Shown in pieces: positions 32,453-42,046 of a stretch of DNA of 64,000 bases (its first letter is position 1; each line of letters starts with the position of its first letter). The stretch comes from an uncultured Roseateles sp. (GTDB lineage Bacteria; Pseudomonadota; Gammaproteobacteria; Burkholderiales; Burkholderiaceae_C), in assembly GCF_913777145.1 (NCBI RefSeq), contig NZ_CAJYPS010000027.1, positions 248,001 to 312,000 of the forward strand, given 5' to 3'. The notes below the pieces were generated by a model, which did no database searches, was not told where the DNA came from, and was given only the letters and a program-made list of their open reading frames with translations. The position numbers and the translations under genes are program-made.

Positions 32453-34171
32453 ATGCACAGCCCCCTGCCCACGCCCCGCTTCGACCAGTTCTACCACCAC
32501 GAGGAACTCACCCAGCTGCTGTTCGCCTACGCCGAGGCGCGGCCCAACCTGGTGTCGGTGCGCTCCATAGGCAAGAGCCACGAGGGCCGCGACATCTGGG
32601 TGGTGGTGCTGACCCACCTGGCCACCGGCATCGACATCGACAAGCCCGCGCTGTGGGTGGACGGCAACATCCACGCGGCCGAGCTGACCGCCTCCACCGC
32701 CTGCCTCTACTACCTGCACCAGCTGCTCAGCCTGCACGGCGGCAGCACGCCCGAAGCCGCGCAGGTGAACCGGCTGCTGGACAGCCGCGCGCTCTACCTC
32801 GTGCCCCGCCTCAACCCCGACGGTGCCGAGCTCGCGCTGCAGGCCCGGCCGCGCCACATCCGCAGCTCCACCCGGCCCTATCCCTACGTGGAAGAGCCGG
32901 TGGACGGCCTCACCGTGGAGGACGTGGACGGCGACGGCCGCATCCTCACGATGCGCGTGCCCGACCCGCACGGCGGCTACAAGAAGCATGCGGACGACCC
33001 GCGCCTGATGGTGCCGCGCGAGCCGGGCGAGTTCGGCGGCGAGTACTACCGCCTCATCCCCGAGGGCTTCATCAGGAACCACGACGGGCTCACGGTCAAA
33101 GTCAACCCCGATCGCGAAGGGCTGGATCTGAACCGTAACTTCCCCGCCGAGTGGCGCCAGGAGTTTCAGCAGCTGGGCGCCGGCCCCTTCCCCACCAGCG
33201 AGCCCGAGGTGCGCGCCATGGTGGAGTTCATCAGCCAGCATCCCAACATCGGCGCGGCGCTGAGCTTCCACACCCACAGCGGCGTGATCCTGCGCCCCTG
33301 CGGCACACGCGCCGACAAGGACATGACGCCCGAGGACCTCTGGACCTTCCAGCGCTTCTCGGCCCTGGGCGAGCAAGCCACCGGCTACCCGGCCATCAGC
33401 ATCTACGAGGACTTCCGCTACCACCCCAAGGAGGTCATCACCGGCACGCAGGACTGGGTCTACGAGCACCTGGGCGCGCTGTTCTGGACCGTGGAGCTGT
33501 GGGCGCCCAACCGCGAGGCCGGCATCACCGACTACAAGTGGATCGACTGGTACCGCGACCACCCGGTGGCGGACGACCTCAAGCTGCTGAAATGGAGCGA
33601 CGAACAGTGCGGCGGCCAGGCCCATGTGGACTGGACGCCCTTCCAGCACCCGCAGCTGGGCGCGGTGGATATCGGCGGCTGGGACAAGATGAACTACTGG
33701 CGCAACCCGCCGCCGGCGCTGCGCGAGCGCGAGGTGGCGCGCTTCCCGGCGTGGATGACCCAGATCGCGCTGAGCCTGCCCAAGCTGGAGCTGCTGCGCA
33801 CCGAAGTGCGCGCGCTGGGCCCCGACACCTGGCGCGTGCGCCTGGCGGTGGCCAACACCGGCTACCTGCCGGCCTATGTGACCCAGCGCGCGCTGGAACG
33901 CAAGGTGGTGCGCGGCGTGATGTTCGAGATCCACCTGCCGGCCGGCGATCCCGCGATCAGCCTGATAGGCGGCAAGGAGCGCATGGAAGGCCCGCAGCTG
34001 GAAGGCCACGCGCCCAAGCAAAGCCAGCTGGCCTTCCTGGCCAACCGCCAGGTCACCGCCGACCGCGCGGTGGCCGAATGGGTGGTGCGCGCCCCGGTCG
34101 GTACCCGCCTCGCCCTCAGCGCCAGCGCGGAGCGCGCCGGCGTGGTCAGAACGGAAGTGGTGCTGGACTGA
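32453..34171 (+). CDS. M14-family zinc carboxypeptidase
   Basis: A 572-residue metallo-carboxypeptidase. Zinc ligands are His74 and Glu77 in GNIHAAELTAS and a distal His in LSFHTHSGV at about residues 274-276. The likely catalytic Glu is in FWTVELWAP at about 346. DLNRNFPAEW carries the conserved substrate-binding Asn-Arg pair. After the catalytic domain, residues from about 430 form a beta-rich tail (VRLAVANTGYLPAYVT). No signal peptide is seen, so it should be cytoplasmic. The ATG at 32453 gives the shortest N-terminus that still covers the family start (FDQFYHHEELTQLL). Substrate is unknown. Confidence 0.88.
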   Translation: MHSPLPTPRFDQFYHHEELTQLLFAYAEARPNLVSVRSIGKSHEGRDIWVVVLTHLATGIDIDKPALWVDGNIHAAELTASTACLYYLHQLLSLHGGSTPEAAQVNRLLDSRALYLVPRLNPDGAELALQARPRHIRSSTRPYPYVEEPVDGLTVEDVDGDGRILTMRVPDPHGGYKKHADDPRLMVPREPGEFGGEYYRLIPEGFIRNHDGLTVKVNPDREGLDLNRNFPAEWRQEFQQLGAGPFPTSEPEVRAMVEFISQHPNIGAALSFHTHSGVILRPCGTRADKDMTPEDLWTFQRFSALGEQATGYPAISIYEDFRYHPKEVITGTQDWVYEHLGALFWTVELWAPNREAGITDYKWIDWYRDHPVADDLKLLKWSDEQCGGQAHVDWTPFQHPQLGAVDIGGWDKMNYWRNPPPALREREVARFPAWMTQIALSLPKLELLRTEVRALGPDTWRVRLAVANTGYLPAYVTQRALERKVVRGVMFEIHLPAGDPAISLIGGKERMEGPQLEGHAPKQSQLAFLANRQVTADRAVAEWVVRAPVGTRLALSASAERAGVVRTEVVLD

Positions 34172-34185
34172 GCCCGGACCGAGCC

Positions 34186-34233
34186 CCGTGCCTGCGCACG
34201 GGGCGACGCCGGGCGAAAGCCTGACGGCATGCA
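34186..34233. repeat. REP-like element, copy 1
   Basis: A 48-bp unit opening with a perfect hairpin (CCCCGTGC, loop CTGC, GCACGGGG from 34184) and ending in GGCATGCA. It recurs at 34260 in the same orientation with about six differences. Confidence 0.65.
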
Positions 34234-34259
34234 GGCCGGCAGGCATGAGCCCCTAAACA

Positions 34260-34307
34260 CCGTGCCCGCGCACGGGGCGACGCCTGGCGAAGGACGGCCG
34301 GCATGCA
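34260..34307. repeat. REP-like element, copy 2
   Basis: Direct partner of the unit at 34186, spaced 26 bp from it. Its hairpin is CCGTGC, loop CCGC, GCACGG. The two units fill most of the gap between the M14 peptidase and the first lipoprotein gene. Confidence 0.65.
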
Positions 34308-34341
34308 TGAACCGACACAACAACCCTGGAGACCCCAAGCC

Positions 34342-34773
34342 ATGAGATTCCCCCTGCTGGCCCCCCTCGCCCTCAGCCTGCTGCTGACTGCCTGCGCCAC
34401 CACCCGCCCGGTCAACCAGGCCCAGCTCGCCGCGCTGTCGCCGCAGATGACGGCGGCCGACGTGGAGCGCACGCTGGGCGGCGCCACCCCGCTGCTCAGC
34501 TTCGAGATGCCCTATGGCGCCCAGCGTGCCGCGGTGCGCCAGTTCAACGTGGTGGTGGGCAGCCGCACCGAGATGATGACGGTGTGCACGCCCAACTGCA
34601 TGGTGATCCCGACCCAGGTGGCGGTCACCGCGCCGCTGGTCGTGGTGCAGGGTCTGCCAGAGCGCCGACTGCTGGCCTGGGGCACGCTGGAGCAGCTGAG
34701 CAAGGACGCCTCGCCCGAGCAGAACGCGGTCGCCGCCGAGGTGCGCGCCCGCATGGCGGCCGCTGCCAAATGA
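34342..34773 (+). CDS. Small outer-membrane-type lipoprotein (BamE/SmpA-like fold)
   Basis: A 143-residue protein with a lipoprotein signal peptide ([21 protein letters not shown]; lipobox LTAC, acylated Cys near residue 17). The mature part begins with the phrase [19 protein letters not shown], which resembles the first helix of BamE/SmpA-type domains where the protein must pass a narrow turn. Two further cysteines (CTPNC) could form a disulfide. The role is unknown. ATG 34342 was chosen over 34303 because the upstream residues lack a signal peptide and because GGAG precedes it. It overlaps the next lipoprotein gene by ATGA. Confidence 0.7.
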   Translation: MRFPLLAPLALSLLLTACATTRPVNQAQLAALSPQMTAADVERTLGGATPLLSFEMPYGAQRAAVRQFNVVVGSRTEMMTVCTPNCMVIPTQVAVTAPLVVVQGLPERRLLAWGTLEQLSKDASPEQNAVAAEVRARMAAAAK

Positions 34774-35138
34774 GCGCCCGACGCACCCGCGGCCCCGTGA
34801 GCCGGCGTCACCTGCTGCTGGGCCTGGCCGCGCTGGCCACCGGCTGCGCGATGACGCCGGCCATACGCCACGACCAGCTGTCGCTGCTCAGCAAGGGGCA
34901 GACCCCGGCCCAGGTGCAGGCGCTGCTGGGCCTGCCGCCACTGGCCCAGCGCAGCCTCACTGTGGAGGGGCGTACGCTGGAGCTGCATCGCTATGTGCTG
35001 ATGACCGGCTCGCAACCCGAGGTCTATGTGCTGGCTTACGAATGGGGCCGGCTGCTGTACTGGGGCAGCATCCCGGAGTTCAAGCGCCAGGCCGATCCGG
35101 ACCTGGTACGCGCCATCACGATGATGGTCGGGGTCTAG
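34770..35138 (+). CDS. Second tandem lipoprotein, related to the preceding gene
   Basis: A 122-residue protein with an N-terminal [16 protein letters not shown] signal. The lipobox is ATGC, and the twin arginine ahead of the hydrophobic stretch could direct it to the Tat pathway. The mature part has [21 protein letters not shown], which parallels the repeat-like helix in the preceding lipoprotein, followed by beta-strands ([24 protein letters not shown]). The two proteins thus look like divergent paralogues that could act as a pair. Function unknown. It starts inside the stop codon of the upstream gene (ATGA), and its last 4 bp overlap the convergent hydrolase gene. Confidence 0.7.
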   Translation: MSARRTRGPVSRRHLLLGLAALATGCAMTPAIRHDQLSLLSKGQTPAQVQALLGLPPLAQRSLTVEGRTLELHRYVLMTGSQPEVYVLAYEWGRLLYWGSIPEFKRQADPDLVRAITMMVGV

Positions 35139-35797
35139 CTGCGCCCTGCCGGCGCCTCGCTCTCCTGCGCGGCGATCAGCGCCTCGCGCCACAACCGCGC
35201 CGGGATGAAGCTGCGCAGCTGCTCCATGGCCTTGTCTATCAGCGCCGGATGCAGGCCGTGGTCCAGGTGCGGCAGCAGGTCGGCCGTCACGTCGGCACCC
35301 AGGTCCACCAGGGCCTGGGCCGCGTCCACCACGTAGCGATAGGGGTAGCGCGGATCGGCCAGGCCGTGCAACAGGTGCACGCAGACATCCTGCGGCGCAT
35401 GCTCGGGCCGCCCCAGGTGGCTGCCCGCAAAGGCCAGCACACGCCCCACCAGTGCCGGTTCGGCCTGCACCGCCTCCAGCGCCAGCAGCGCGCCGTCGCC
35501 ATGGCCGGCCAGCGCCACACGCTGCCAGGGCAGGTCCAGGCGCGCGCCCTCGGCGCGCAGCTGGGCCGTCAGGGCCGCCACCGCCGCGGCCAGATCCTCG
35601 GGGCTGGGCCGTTCGTCGCGCCACCAGCGGTAGCGCCCCTCGGCGTCGCGCAGCGGCGGGTTCAGCGTCAGCAGCGCGGCCTGCGGGTATTGCGTGCGCA
35701 GCGCCGCGGCCAGCGGCTCCAGCGTGTCGGGGCCATCGGGCGCGATGCCGCCATCGGGCAGCAGCACGAACAGCAGGTCGTGGGGGGCTTGGCTCAT
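35135..35797 (-). CDS. YpfH-like alpha/beta hydrolase with missing nucleophile
   Basis: A 220-residue protein of the phospholipase/carboxylesterase family. The fold landmarks are [10 protein letters not shown] near the N-terminus, an acid in [10 protein letters not shown] and the terminal His in [17 protein letters not shown]. The nucleophile elbow, however, reads [11 protein letters not shown] where the family has G-x-S-x-G, so the serine is replaced by glycine. Hydrolase activity by the usual mechanism is therefore not expected. The neighbour on the left is convergent and overlaps by 4 bp; on the right it is divergent from the molybdenum hydroxylase genes. There is no frameshift or stop, so it looks like a maintained pseudoenzyme and not a dead gene. 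Confidence 0.75.
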   Translation of the reverse strand: MSQAPHDLLFVLLPDGGIAPDGPDTLEPLAAALRTQYPQAALLTLNPPLRDAEGRYRWWRDERPSPEDLAAAVAALTAQLRAEGARLDLPWQRVALAGHGDGALLALEAVQAEPALVGRVLAFAGSHLGRPEHAPQDVCVHLLHGLADPRYPYRYVVDAAQALVDLGADVTADLLPHLDHGLHPALIDKAMEQLRSFIPARLWREALIAAQESEAPAGRS

Positions 35798-35857
35798 GAC
35801 GCGAATTGTCCGCCGTCACGGCTATCCTGGCCGGCGACACGCCCCGAAAGCCCCTCC

Positions 35858-36385
35858 ATGGAACTGACCGTCAACGGCCACCCCCAGACCCTGCCCGAAC
35901 TCGCCCGCGACCCCGCCATGCCCCTGCTGTGGGTGCTGCGCGACGGCCTGCACCTCACCGGCACCAAGTACGGCTGCGGCATAGGCGCCTGTGGCGCCTG
36001 CACCGTGCAGGTGGACGGCGTCGCGATGCGCTCCTGCGTGACGCCGCTGGCCATGGCCCAGGGCAAGGCGGTCACCACCATCGAGGGCCTGGCGCAGGGC
36101 GGCCACCCCCATGCCGTGCAGGCGGCCTGGCTGGCCGAGCAGGTGCCGCAATGCGGCTATTGCCAGAGCGGCATGCTGATGGCGGCCGCCGCGCTGCTGG
36201 CCAGCAACCCACGGCCCAGCGATGCCGACATCGACGCCGCCATCACCAACCTGTGCCGCTGCGGCACCTACCCGCGCGTGCGCGCCGCGATCAAGCTGGC
36301 CGCCCGCCAGTTGCCCGCACCGTGGCCACCGGCGCTTTCGCCGCACCGCATCGCCGACGCAGGCAGCGACGGAGCCGGCGCATGA
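35858..36385 (+). CDS. (2Fe-2S)-binding small subunit of a molybdenum hydroxylase
   Basis: A 175-residue protein of the xanthine oxidase family small subunit. The plant-type 2Fe-2S cluster cysteines are in [16 protein letters not shown] with a fourth Cys in MRSC. The second cluster uses CGYCQSGM and [13 protein letters not shown]. It passes electrons from the molybdenum subunit encoded next. The pattern is closest to IorA-like (isoquinoline 1-oxidoreductase) and aldehyde-dehydrogenase small subunits. ATG 35858 is placed at the family start ([14 protein letters not shown]). It overlaps the large subunit gene by ATGA. Confidence 0.93.
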   Translation: MELTVNGHPQTLPELARDPAMPLLWVLRDGLHLTGTKYGCGIGACGACTVQVDGVAMRSCVTPLAMAQGKAVTTIEGLAQGGHPHAVQAAWLAEQVPQCGYCQSGMLMAAAALLASNPRPSDADIDAAITNLCRCGTYPRVRAAIKLAARQLPAPWPPALSPHRIADAGSDGAGA

Positions 36386-38724
36386 AGCGCCGCACCTGGT
36401 TGCTCAGCGGCCTGGGCGCGGCCGGCGCGCTCATCGTCGGCTGGGGCGCATTGCCGCCGCGCTCGCGCCTGGGCTCGGCCGCGCTGCTGCCGCCGGTGGA
36501 CGGCGAGGTGGCGCTGAACGGCTGGCTCAAGATCGCGGCCGACGGCACGGCGCTGCTGGCGATGAACCGCAGCGAGATGGGCCAGGGCGTGCACACCGGC
36601 CTGGCCCAGCTGGTGGCCGAGGAGCTGGAGCTGCCGCTGGCGCGCGTGCGCCTGATCCCGGCCGGGCACGACGCGGTCTACGGCAATGTGGCCGCCGCGC
36701 TGGGCAACCTGCCCTACGGTCCGCGTGACCGCGAGCAGAGGCGCCTGCCCTACCGGCTGTCGCACTGGATCACCGCCAAGGTCGCGCGCGAGCTGGGGCT
36801 CAACCTCACCGGCGGCTCCTCCTCGCTGGCCGACGCGTGGGAGCCGCTGCGCTGGGCCGCCGCCACCGCGCGCGCCCAGCTGCTGGCGGCCGCGGCCGCC
36901 CAGCACCGCCTGCCGCTGGCCGAGCTGCAGGTGCAGGCCGGCGTGATCCACCGCGGCGCGCAGGCGCTGGGCCACTACGGCCAGTTCGCCGCCGCGGCGG
37001 CCCAGACCGCACCCGGTGACCTGCAGCTCAAGCCCGCCGCGCTGTGGCGCCAGATCGGCCAGGCCAAGCCCCGCCTGGACCTGCCGGCCAAGGTGGACGG
37101 CAGCGCCCGCTTCGGGCTGGACCAGCGCCCGCCCGGCCTGCTGTTTGCCGCCGTGCGCCACGCGCCGCAGCTGGGCGGGGGCCTCGCGCCGGTCGCCAAT
37201 GCCGAGGCCGTCCGCGCTCGCGCTGGCGTGCGCCAGCTCGTCGCGCTGCCCCCGGTGGCCGGCTCGACCGCCGCCTATGCGGTGGTGGCGGGCACGACCT
37301 GGCACGCCCGCGAGGCCGCCCGCGCGCTCGAGGTGGCCTGGACCCCGCCGGCGGGCGGTGCGCTGGACTCGGCCGCGCTGCTCGCCCAGCTGGAGCAGCA
37401 GGCTCGCGAGGCCGCGGCGCACCAGGGCGGCTTTGCGTTCACGCAGCAGGGCGACGCGGCGACCGCGCTGGCCGGCGCCGCCAAGCGCCTGGAGGCCGTC
37501 TACAGCGCGCCCTACCTGGCCCACGCGACGCTGGAGCCCATGAACTGCACGGCCCAGGTCAAGGACGGTCGCGTGCACCTGTGGGCGCCCACCCAGGTGC
37601 CGGGTCTGGCGCGCGAGCTCGCGGCCCGCGTGGCCGGCGTACCCGAGGACGCGGTGAGCGTGGAGGTCAGCTATCTGGGCGGTGGCTTCGGCCGGCGCCT
37701 GGAGCTGGATTTCATCGGCCAGGCGGTGCGGGTCGCGATGGCCACCGAGGGCCTGCCGGTGCAGCTGAGCTGGTCGCGCGAGGAGGACATGACGCACGAC
37801 TTCTACCGCCCCGCCGACGTGGCCGTGCTGCAGGGCGGGCTGGACGACGCCGGACGGCCGCTGGCGCTGGCCATCACCAACGCGTCCGACGCGATGCTGG
37901 CGCACTGGAGCGAACGCGTGATGCCGGGCCGCGCGACGCTGCTGGACCTCCTCAACCGCAACAGCTTCCCGGACGGCCGTGCGCCCGCCGCGCTGCTGGC
38001 TGCCGGCGGCGCGCCGGACAAGACCGCGGCCGAGGGCCTGTTCGACCAGCCCTATGCGTTCGCGCACCAGCGCATCGCCCAGGTGCGCGTGCCCAGCGCG
38101 ATGCCGGTGGGCATGTGGCGCTCGGTGGGCCACTCCCACCACGCCTTCTTCAAGGAATGCTTCATCGATGAGCTGGCGCACGCAGCCCAGGCCGATCCGC
38201 TGCAGTTTCGGCTGGCGCTGCTGCAGGGGCTGCCGCGCCACCAGGCGGTGCTGCGGCGCGCGGCCGAGGCGGCCGGCTGGGGTCAGCCCTTGCCCGAGGG
38301 CGTGGCGCGCGGCCTGGCGCTGCACGAGAGCTTCGACACCGTGGTCGCGCAAGTGGTGGAGGTGGTGAGCGAACAGGGCCAGCCGCGCGCCCGGCGCGTG
38401 GTGTGCGCGCTGGACTGCGGCACGGTCGTGAACCCCGCCATCGTCGCCCGCCAGGTGGAAAGCGCCGTGGTGTTCGGCCTCACGGCCGCGCTGTGGGGCC
38501 GCATCGACGTGGTGGAGGGTGCGGTGAAGCAGCAGAACTTCGGCGATCACCCGCTGCTGACGCTGGCCCAGTGCCCGCCGATCGAGACCTTCTTCGTGCC
38601 CAGCGAGCGCTCGCCCAGCGGCGTCGGCGAGCCCGGCCTGCCGCCGGTCGCGCCGGCGCTGGCCAATGCCTGGTTCGCGCTCACCGGCGAACGCCGGCGC
38701 AGGCTGCCGCTGGTAGCTCCCTGA
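36382..38724 (+). CDS. Molybdopterin-binding large subunit of a molybdenum hydroxylase (IorB-like)
   Basis: A 780-residue subunit that would hydroxylate an aldehyde or N-heterocycle at a molybdopterin-cytosine-dinucleotide centre. The N-terminus ([20 protein letters not shown]) has a twin arginine and hydrophobic stretch, consistent with Tat export or membrane anchoring. Cofactor segments include [28 protein letters not shown] and [13 protein letters not shown]. The catalytic Glu is in [17 protein letters not shown]. Single-chain two-domain architecture with a partner 2Fe-2S subunit is typical of IorAB. The cytochrome c subunit often found with such enzymes and an XdhC-like maturase are absent nearby. 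The physiological substrate cannot be told. Confidence 0.9.
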   Translation: MKRRTWLLSGLGAAGALIVGWGALPPRSRLGSAALLPPVDGEVALNGWLKIAADGTALLAMNRSEMGQGVHTGLAQLVAEELELPLARVRLIPAGHDAVYGNVAAALGNLPYGPRDREQRRLPYRLSHWITAKVARELGLNLTGGSSSLADAWEPLRWAAATARAQLLAAAAAQHRLPLAELQVQAGVIHRGAQALGHYGQFAAAAAQTAPGDLQLKPAALWRQIGQAKPRLDLPAKVDGSARFGLDQRPPGLLFAAVRHAPQLGGGLAPVANAEAVRARAGVRQLVALPPVAGSTAAYAVVAGTTWHAREAARALEVAWTPPAGGALDSAALLAQLEQQAREAAAHQGGFAFTQQGDAATALAGAAKRLEAVYSAPYLAHATLEPMNCTAQVKDGRVHLWAPTQVPGLARELAARVAGVPEDAVSVEVSYLGGGFGRRLELDFIGQAVRVAMATEGLPVQLSWSREEDMTHDFYRPADVAVLQGGLDDAGRPLALAITNASDAMLAHWSERVMPGRATLLDLLNRNSFPDGRAPAALLAAGGAPDKTAAEGLFDQPYAFAHQRIAQVRVPSAMPVGMWRSVGHSHHAFFKECFIDELAHAAQADPLQFRLALLQGLPRHQAVLRRAAEAAGWGQPLPEGVARGLALHESFDTVVAQVVEVVSEQGQPRARRVVCALDCGTVVNPAIVARQVESAVVFGLTAALWGRIDVVEGAVKQQNFGDHPLLTLAQCPPIETFFVPSERSPSGVGEPGLPPVAPALANAWFALTGERRRRLPLVAP

Positions 38725-38981
38725 AGTCCTATCAACAACCCCGCCGACACCCAGCTGGAATCAGTCAGCCTAGCGACAGCTGTGCCGCACAGCTTGACGC
38801 AAGCAAGCAACACTTCGACCGGCTCACCCTGTTGTGAATGAGCCAATGCGCGCTGCCACACGGGTGTCATGACTGGCATTTTTTACACCGATGCCTTGTC
38901 AAGGGGGCATGTCCGTGTTTTTCTGTAACCAAGCTCGAGGACAGACTGCAATGTCCAGCAACTCCAGCTTCATCTACGGAA

Positions 38982-41957
38982 ATGCGCAGAAACATTCCAA
39001 AGCTTGCCCTGACCCTCACCGCACTCGCCGTGCAAGGCCTGAGCCTCCAGGCCCAAGCCCAGGAGCAAAAACCCCAGCAGCTTGAACGGATCGAAGTCAC
39101 GGGCTCCAACATCAAGCGCGTCGCTCGTGAGGGCAGCTCGCCGGTGGACGTGATCACGGCGTCCGAGATCGCAGCCTCGGGGGCCCAAAACGTACTGGAG
39201 CTGATGAAGCGTCTGGTGCCGGCCATAGGCAATGACGGCTTCAGCGACACGCCCAACCAGAACGGCTTCTCGCGCGGCGTGGCCACGGTGTCGCTGCGCA
39301 ACCTGACGGCCACGTCCACGCTGATCCTGCTGAACGGTCGCCGCATGACGCCGTCAGCCTATGCCAACCCCAACAACGGCACGTCCACGCTGTACGACCT
39401 GAACTCCATTCCGGTGTCGGCAATCGCTCGCGTGGAAGTGCTGAAGGACGGCGCGTCGGCGGTCTACGGCTCGGACGCGATCGGCGGCGTGATCAACTTC
39501 ATCACACGCACCGACTACCAGGGCCTGGAAATGAAGGCGACGGCCGGTTCCAACGGCCACGGTGAATACCAGCGCGGCGGTATCAGCGGCACGGTCGGCT
39601 TCGGTGACCTGGCCGCCAATGGCTACAACCTGATGGTTGGCGCCGACTTCTCGCTCAAGGGGCGCAGCCTCGAGGGTGACAGCACCGACGCCGGGATCTA
39701 CGCGGCCGATTACCGCGCGCTGAACCTGCGCCGCAACCCTTACGGCAGCTTCGTGTCGGCGTCGCCCTTCTTCACGCGGGAAGGCACGGCCGGGGCGCGC
39801 AATTTCTCGCAGGCAAGCTCGGCCAACATCATCAACAAGACCGACTGCCCCACGTCGCAGCAGATGTCGGTCGCGACGGCCGACGCCATCAAGTACGGCT
39901 TCTCCACGGCCGCATCCGCCGCCGGCCTGCTGAACCGCACGTTCTGCAACTTCAATCTCGATCAGTTCAACGAGATGCAGAACCCGGGCTCGGACGCCAG
40001 CGTGCTGGCCCGTGGCACGCTGAAGGTGAACGACAACATCACCGCGTTCTCCGAACTGGCCTACAGCCGCAGCGAGCGCAAGTACCTGGGCGCACCGCGC
40101 ACCATCTCCGGCCTCTCGCCCACCAGCAACTTCCTGCTGGGTGGCTCCGGCACGGCGCCGTCCTTCCAGGCCATCCTGGAAGCCGGCCATCCGGACAACC
40201 CGTTCCCGAACTCGCGCGCTGCGGTGCAAATGCGTTTCGAGAACATCAAGGGCGGCTTCAACGAGCTGAACGAGGGCTACCGTGCGCTGGCTGGTGCAAA
40301 GGGTACCGTGTTCAACAACTGGGACTGGGAATCCGCCGTCCTGTGGAACAAGTCTGATCGCAACGAGTACTACTACGGCTTCCTGCGCCTGCCGGTGCTG
40401 CGCCAGATGCTGGGACCGCAGTCGGGCGGCACCAATCGCTCTCTCGCCTCCATCGCAGCAGACCCCAATCTGTCGCGCCCCCTGCTGAACAAGGGTTCGG
40501 CCGAGATCATCCAGTGGGATGCCAAGGTGAGCACCGAGTTCGGCAAGCTGCCGGGCGGCCCGGTCGGCATGGCGGCCGGCCTGGAACTGCGCCGCGAGTC
40601 CATCGACATCGCACCCGATCCGGACAACGCCGCCGGCAACATCCTGGGTCTGGCGAACACGGCCGTCGTTGGCTCGCGCAATGTGAAGTCGGGCTTCGCC
40701 GAGTTCCACCTGCCGGTGCTGACATCACTGGACATCGATCTGGCCGGTCGCGTGGACAAGTACCCCGGCATCAAGACCAACTTCGTGCCCAAGGCGGGCT
40801 TCAAGTGGGCGGTCAACGACATGCTGACCTTCCGCGGCACCTACGCCGAGGGCTTCCGCGCTCCCGCCGTGTCGCAGGTCAGCCCCGGAGGCGCACAGTT
40901 CTTCGTGAACGGTCTGCAAGACCCGCTGCGCTGCGATACCAACGCGTCGCCGCAAGTGCCCTTCCCCGGCGCCGAAGCTGCCGACTGCAACAAGACCGTG
41001 TCCGGCCAGGGCGGTGCCAACCCAGCACTGCGCCCCGAGACGGCCTACAGCTCGTCCTTCGGCCTGGTCCTGTCGCCCACGCGTGGCGTCGACGTCGTGC
41101 TGGGCTACTTCAAGATTCGCAAGAACGGCGAAGTGGCGCTGGGCAGCGCCCAGGACGTGGTGGACCACCCGGACCGCTACCCGCCGGGCTCGCTGGTGCG
41201 TGACGACAATCCGGCCCTGCTGCTCAACGGCAAGCCGGGCACCGGCCCGCTGCTGACGGTCGCCACCCCCTGGAGCAACCAGGGCAGCACCATGGTGTCG
41301 GGTATCGACTTCGAAGGTCGCATCGTGACCACCGTGATGAACGGCGAGGCCAAGTGGACCAACTCGATCAACGGCACCTACACGAACAAGTACGAGCGCA
41401 TCGAGCAGCCCGGCTACCCGGGCAACAACCTGGTCGGCACGCGCGGCGGCCTGTGGGACTGGGCGACGTCTGCAGGCGATATCCCGCGCACCAAGTTCCG
41501 CTTCACCTCCTCGCTGGAGAACGGCAACCACACCTTCACCGGTGCGATGAACTACGTGAGCGGCATCTCCTTCATCCGCAACCAGGAAGGCCAGCCTGAT
41601 GGCACGATGAAGCAGTACTCGGGCCGTACCTGCCACTACGGCAACGTGACGGATCCGGCCGACCTGGCCAAGGGCCTCACCGGCCGCAGCCAGGTGGGTC
41701 AGGCGCCGACGGCAACCAACGGACGCGACCTGTACCTGAACCGCTATCCGACCTGCTCCATGAGCAGCTGGACCACGTTCGATCTGGGTTACAGCTACAA
41801 GGGCTTCAAGGACCTGACCCTGACCCTGAACATCCAGAACTTCATGAACGAGAGCGCACCTTACGATCCGGGTGCCACCTACCTGGGCTACAACACTGGC
41901 CTGCACAACCCGTACGGCCGCTACTTCACGATCTCGGCGACCTACAAGTACAAGTAA
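38982..41957 (+). CDS. TonB-dependent receptor
   Basis: A 991-residue outer membrane receptor. The ATG at 38982 begins a proper signal peptide (MRRNIPKLALTLTALAVQ, cut near AQAQ). The open frame also runs upstream to 38838 but that part is cysteine-rich and unlike a signal peptide. The TonB-box-like motif is LERIEVTGSNIKRVAREG. Plug motifs include VLELMKRLVPAIGNDG, VSLRNLTATSTLILLNGRRM and VEVLKDGASAVYGSDAIGGVINFIT. The barrel ends TISATYKYK, so the terminal residue is Lys, not the usual Phe. The ligand is unknown. It follows the molybdenum hydroxylase by 257 bp with its own leader, and ends at a strong terminator. Confidence 0.92.
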   Translation: MRRNIPKLALTLTALAVQGLSLQAQAQEQKPQQLERIEVTGSNIKRVAREGSSPVDVITASEIAASGAQNVLELMKRLVPAIGNDGFSDTPNQNGFSRGVATVSLRNLTATSTLILLNGRRMTPSAYANPNNGTSTLYDLNSIPVSAIARVEVLKDGASAVYGSDAIGGVINFITRTDYQGLEMKATAGSNGHGEYQRGGISGTVGFGDLAANGYNLMVGADFSLKGRSLEGDSTDAGIYAADYRALNLRRNPYGSFVSASPFFTREGTAGARNFSQASSANIINKTDCPTSQQMSVATADAIKYGFSTAASAAGLLNRTFCNFNLDQFNEMQNPGSDASVLARGTLKVNDNITAFSELAYSRSERKYLGAPRTISGLSPTSNFLLGGSGTAPSFQAILEAGHPDNPFPNSRAAVQMRFENIKGGFNELNEGYRALAGAKGTVFNNWDWESAVLWNKSDRNEYYYGFLRLPVLRQMLGPQSGGTNRSLASIAADPNLSRPLLNKGSAEIIQWDAKVSTEFGKLPGGPVGMAAGLELRRESIDIAPDPDNAAGNILGLANTAVVGSRNVKSGFAEFHLPVLTSLDIDLAGRVDKYPGIKTNFVPKAGFKWAVNDMLTFRGTYAEGFRAPAVSQVSPGGAQFFVNGLQDPLRCDTNASPQVPFPGAEAADCNKTVSGQGGANPALRPETAYSSSFGLVLSPTRGVDVVLGYFKIRKNGEVALGSAQDVVDHPDRYPPGSLVRDDNPALLLNGKPGTGPLLTVATPWSNQGSTMVSGIDFEGRIVTTVMNGEAKWTNSINGTYTNKYERIEQPGYPGNNLVGTRGGLWDWATSAGDIPRTKFRFTSSLENGNHTFTGAMNYVSGISFIRNQEGQPDGTMKQYSGRTCHYGNVTDPADLAKGLTGRSQVGQAPTATNGRDLYLNRYPTCSMSSWTTFDLGYSYKGFKDLTLTLNIQNFMNESAPYDPGATYLGYNTGLHNPYGRYFTISATYKYK

Positions 41958-41984
41958 GCGTCAGGCCGCTAAGCAGCCAAGCAC

Positions 41985-42011
41985 AAGGGGCACCGAGAGG
42001 TGCCCCTTTTT
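41985..42011 (+). terminator. Intrinsic terminator after the fourth TonB receptor gene
   Basis: AAGGGGCACC and its complement form a perfect 10-bp stem with loop GAGA, directly followed by a T-run. It lies 28 bp after the receptor stop and 36 bp from the convergent transporter gene. Confidence 0.92.
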
Positions 42012-42046
42012 GTTGCTTTCTACCCCAGTGCGCGCAAGGCCCGCCC

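Noticed and set aside
34186..34307. CRISPR-like repeat array
   Set aside because: Only two imperfect units, with hairpins and a 26-bp spacing; no cas genes. REP-like repeats explain it better.
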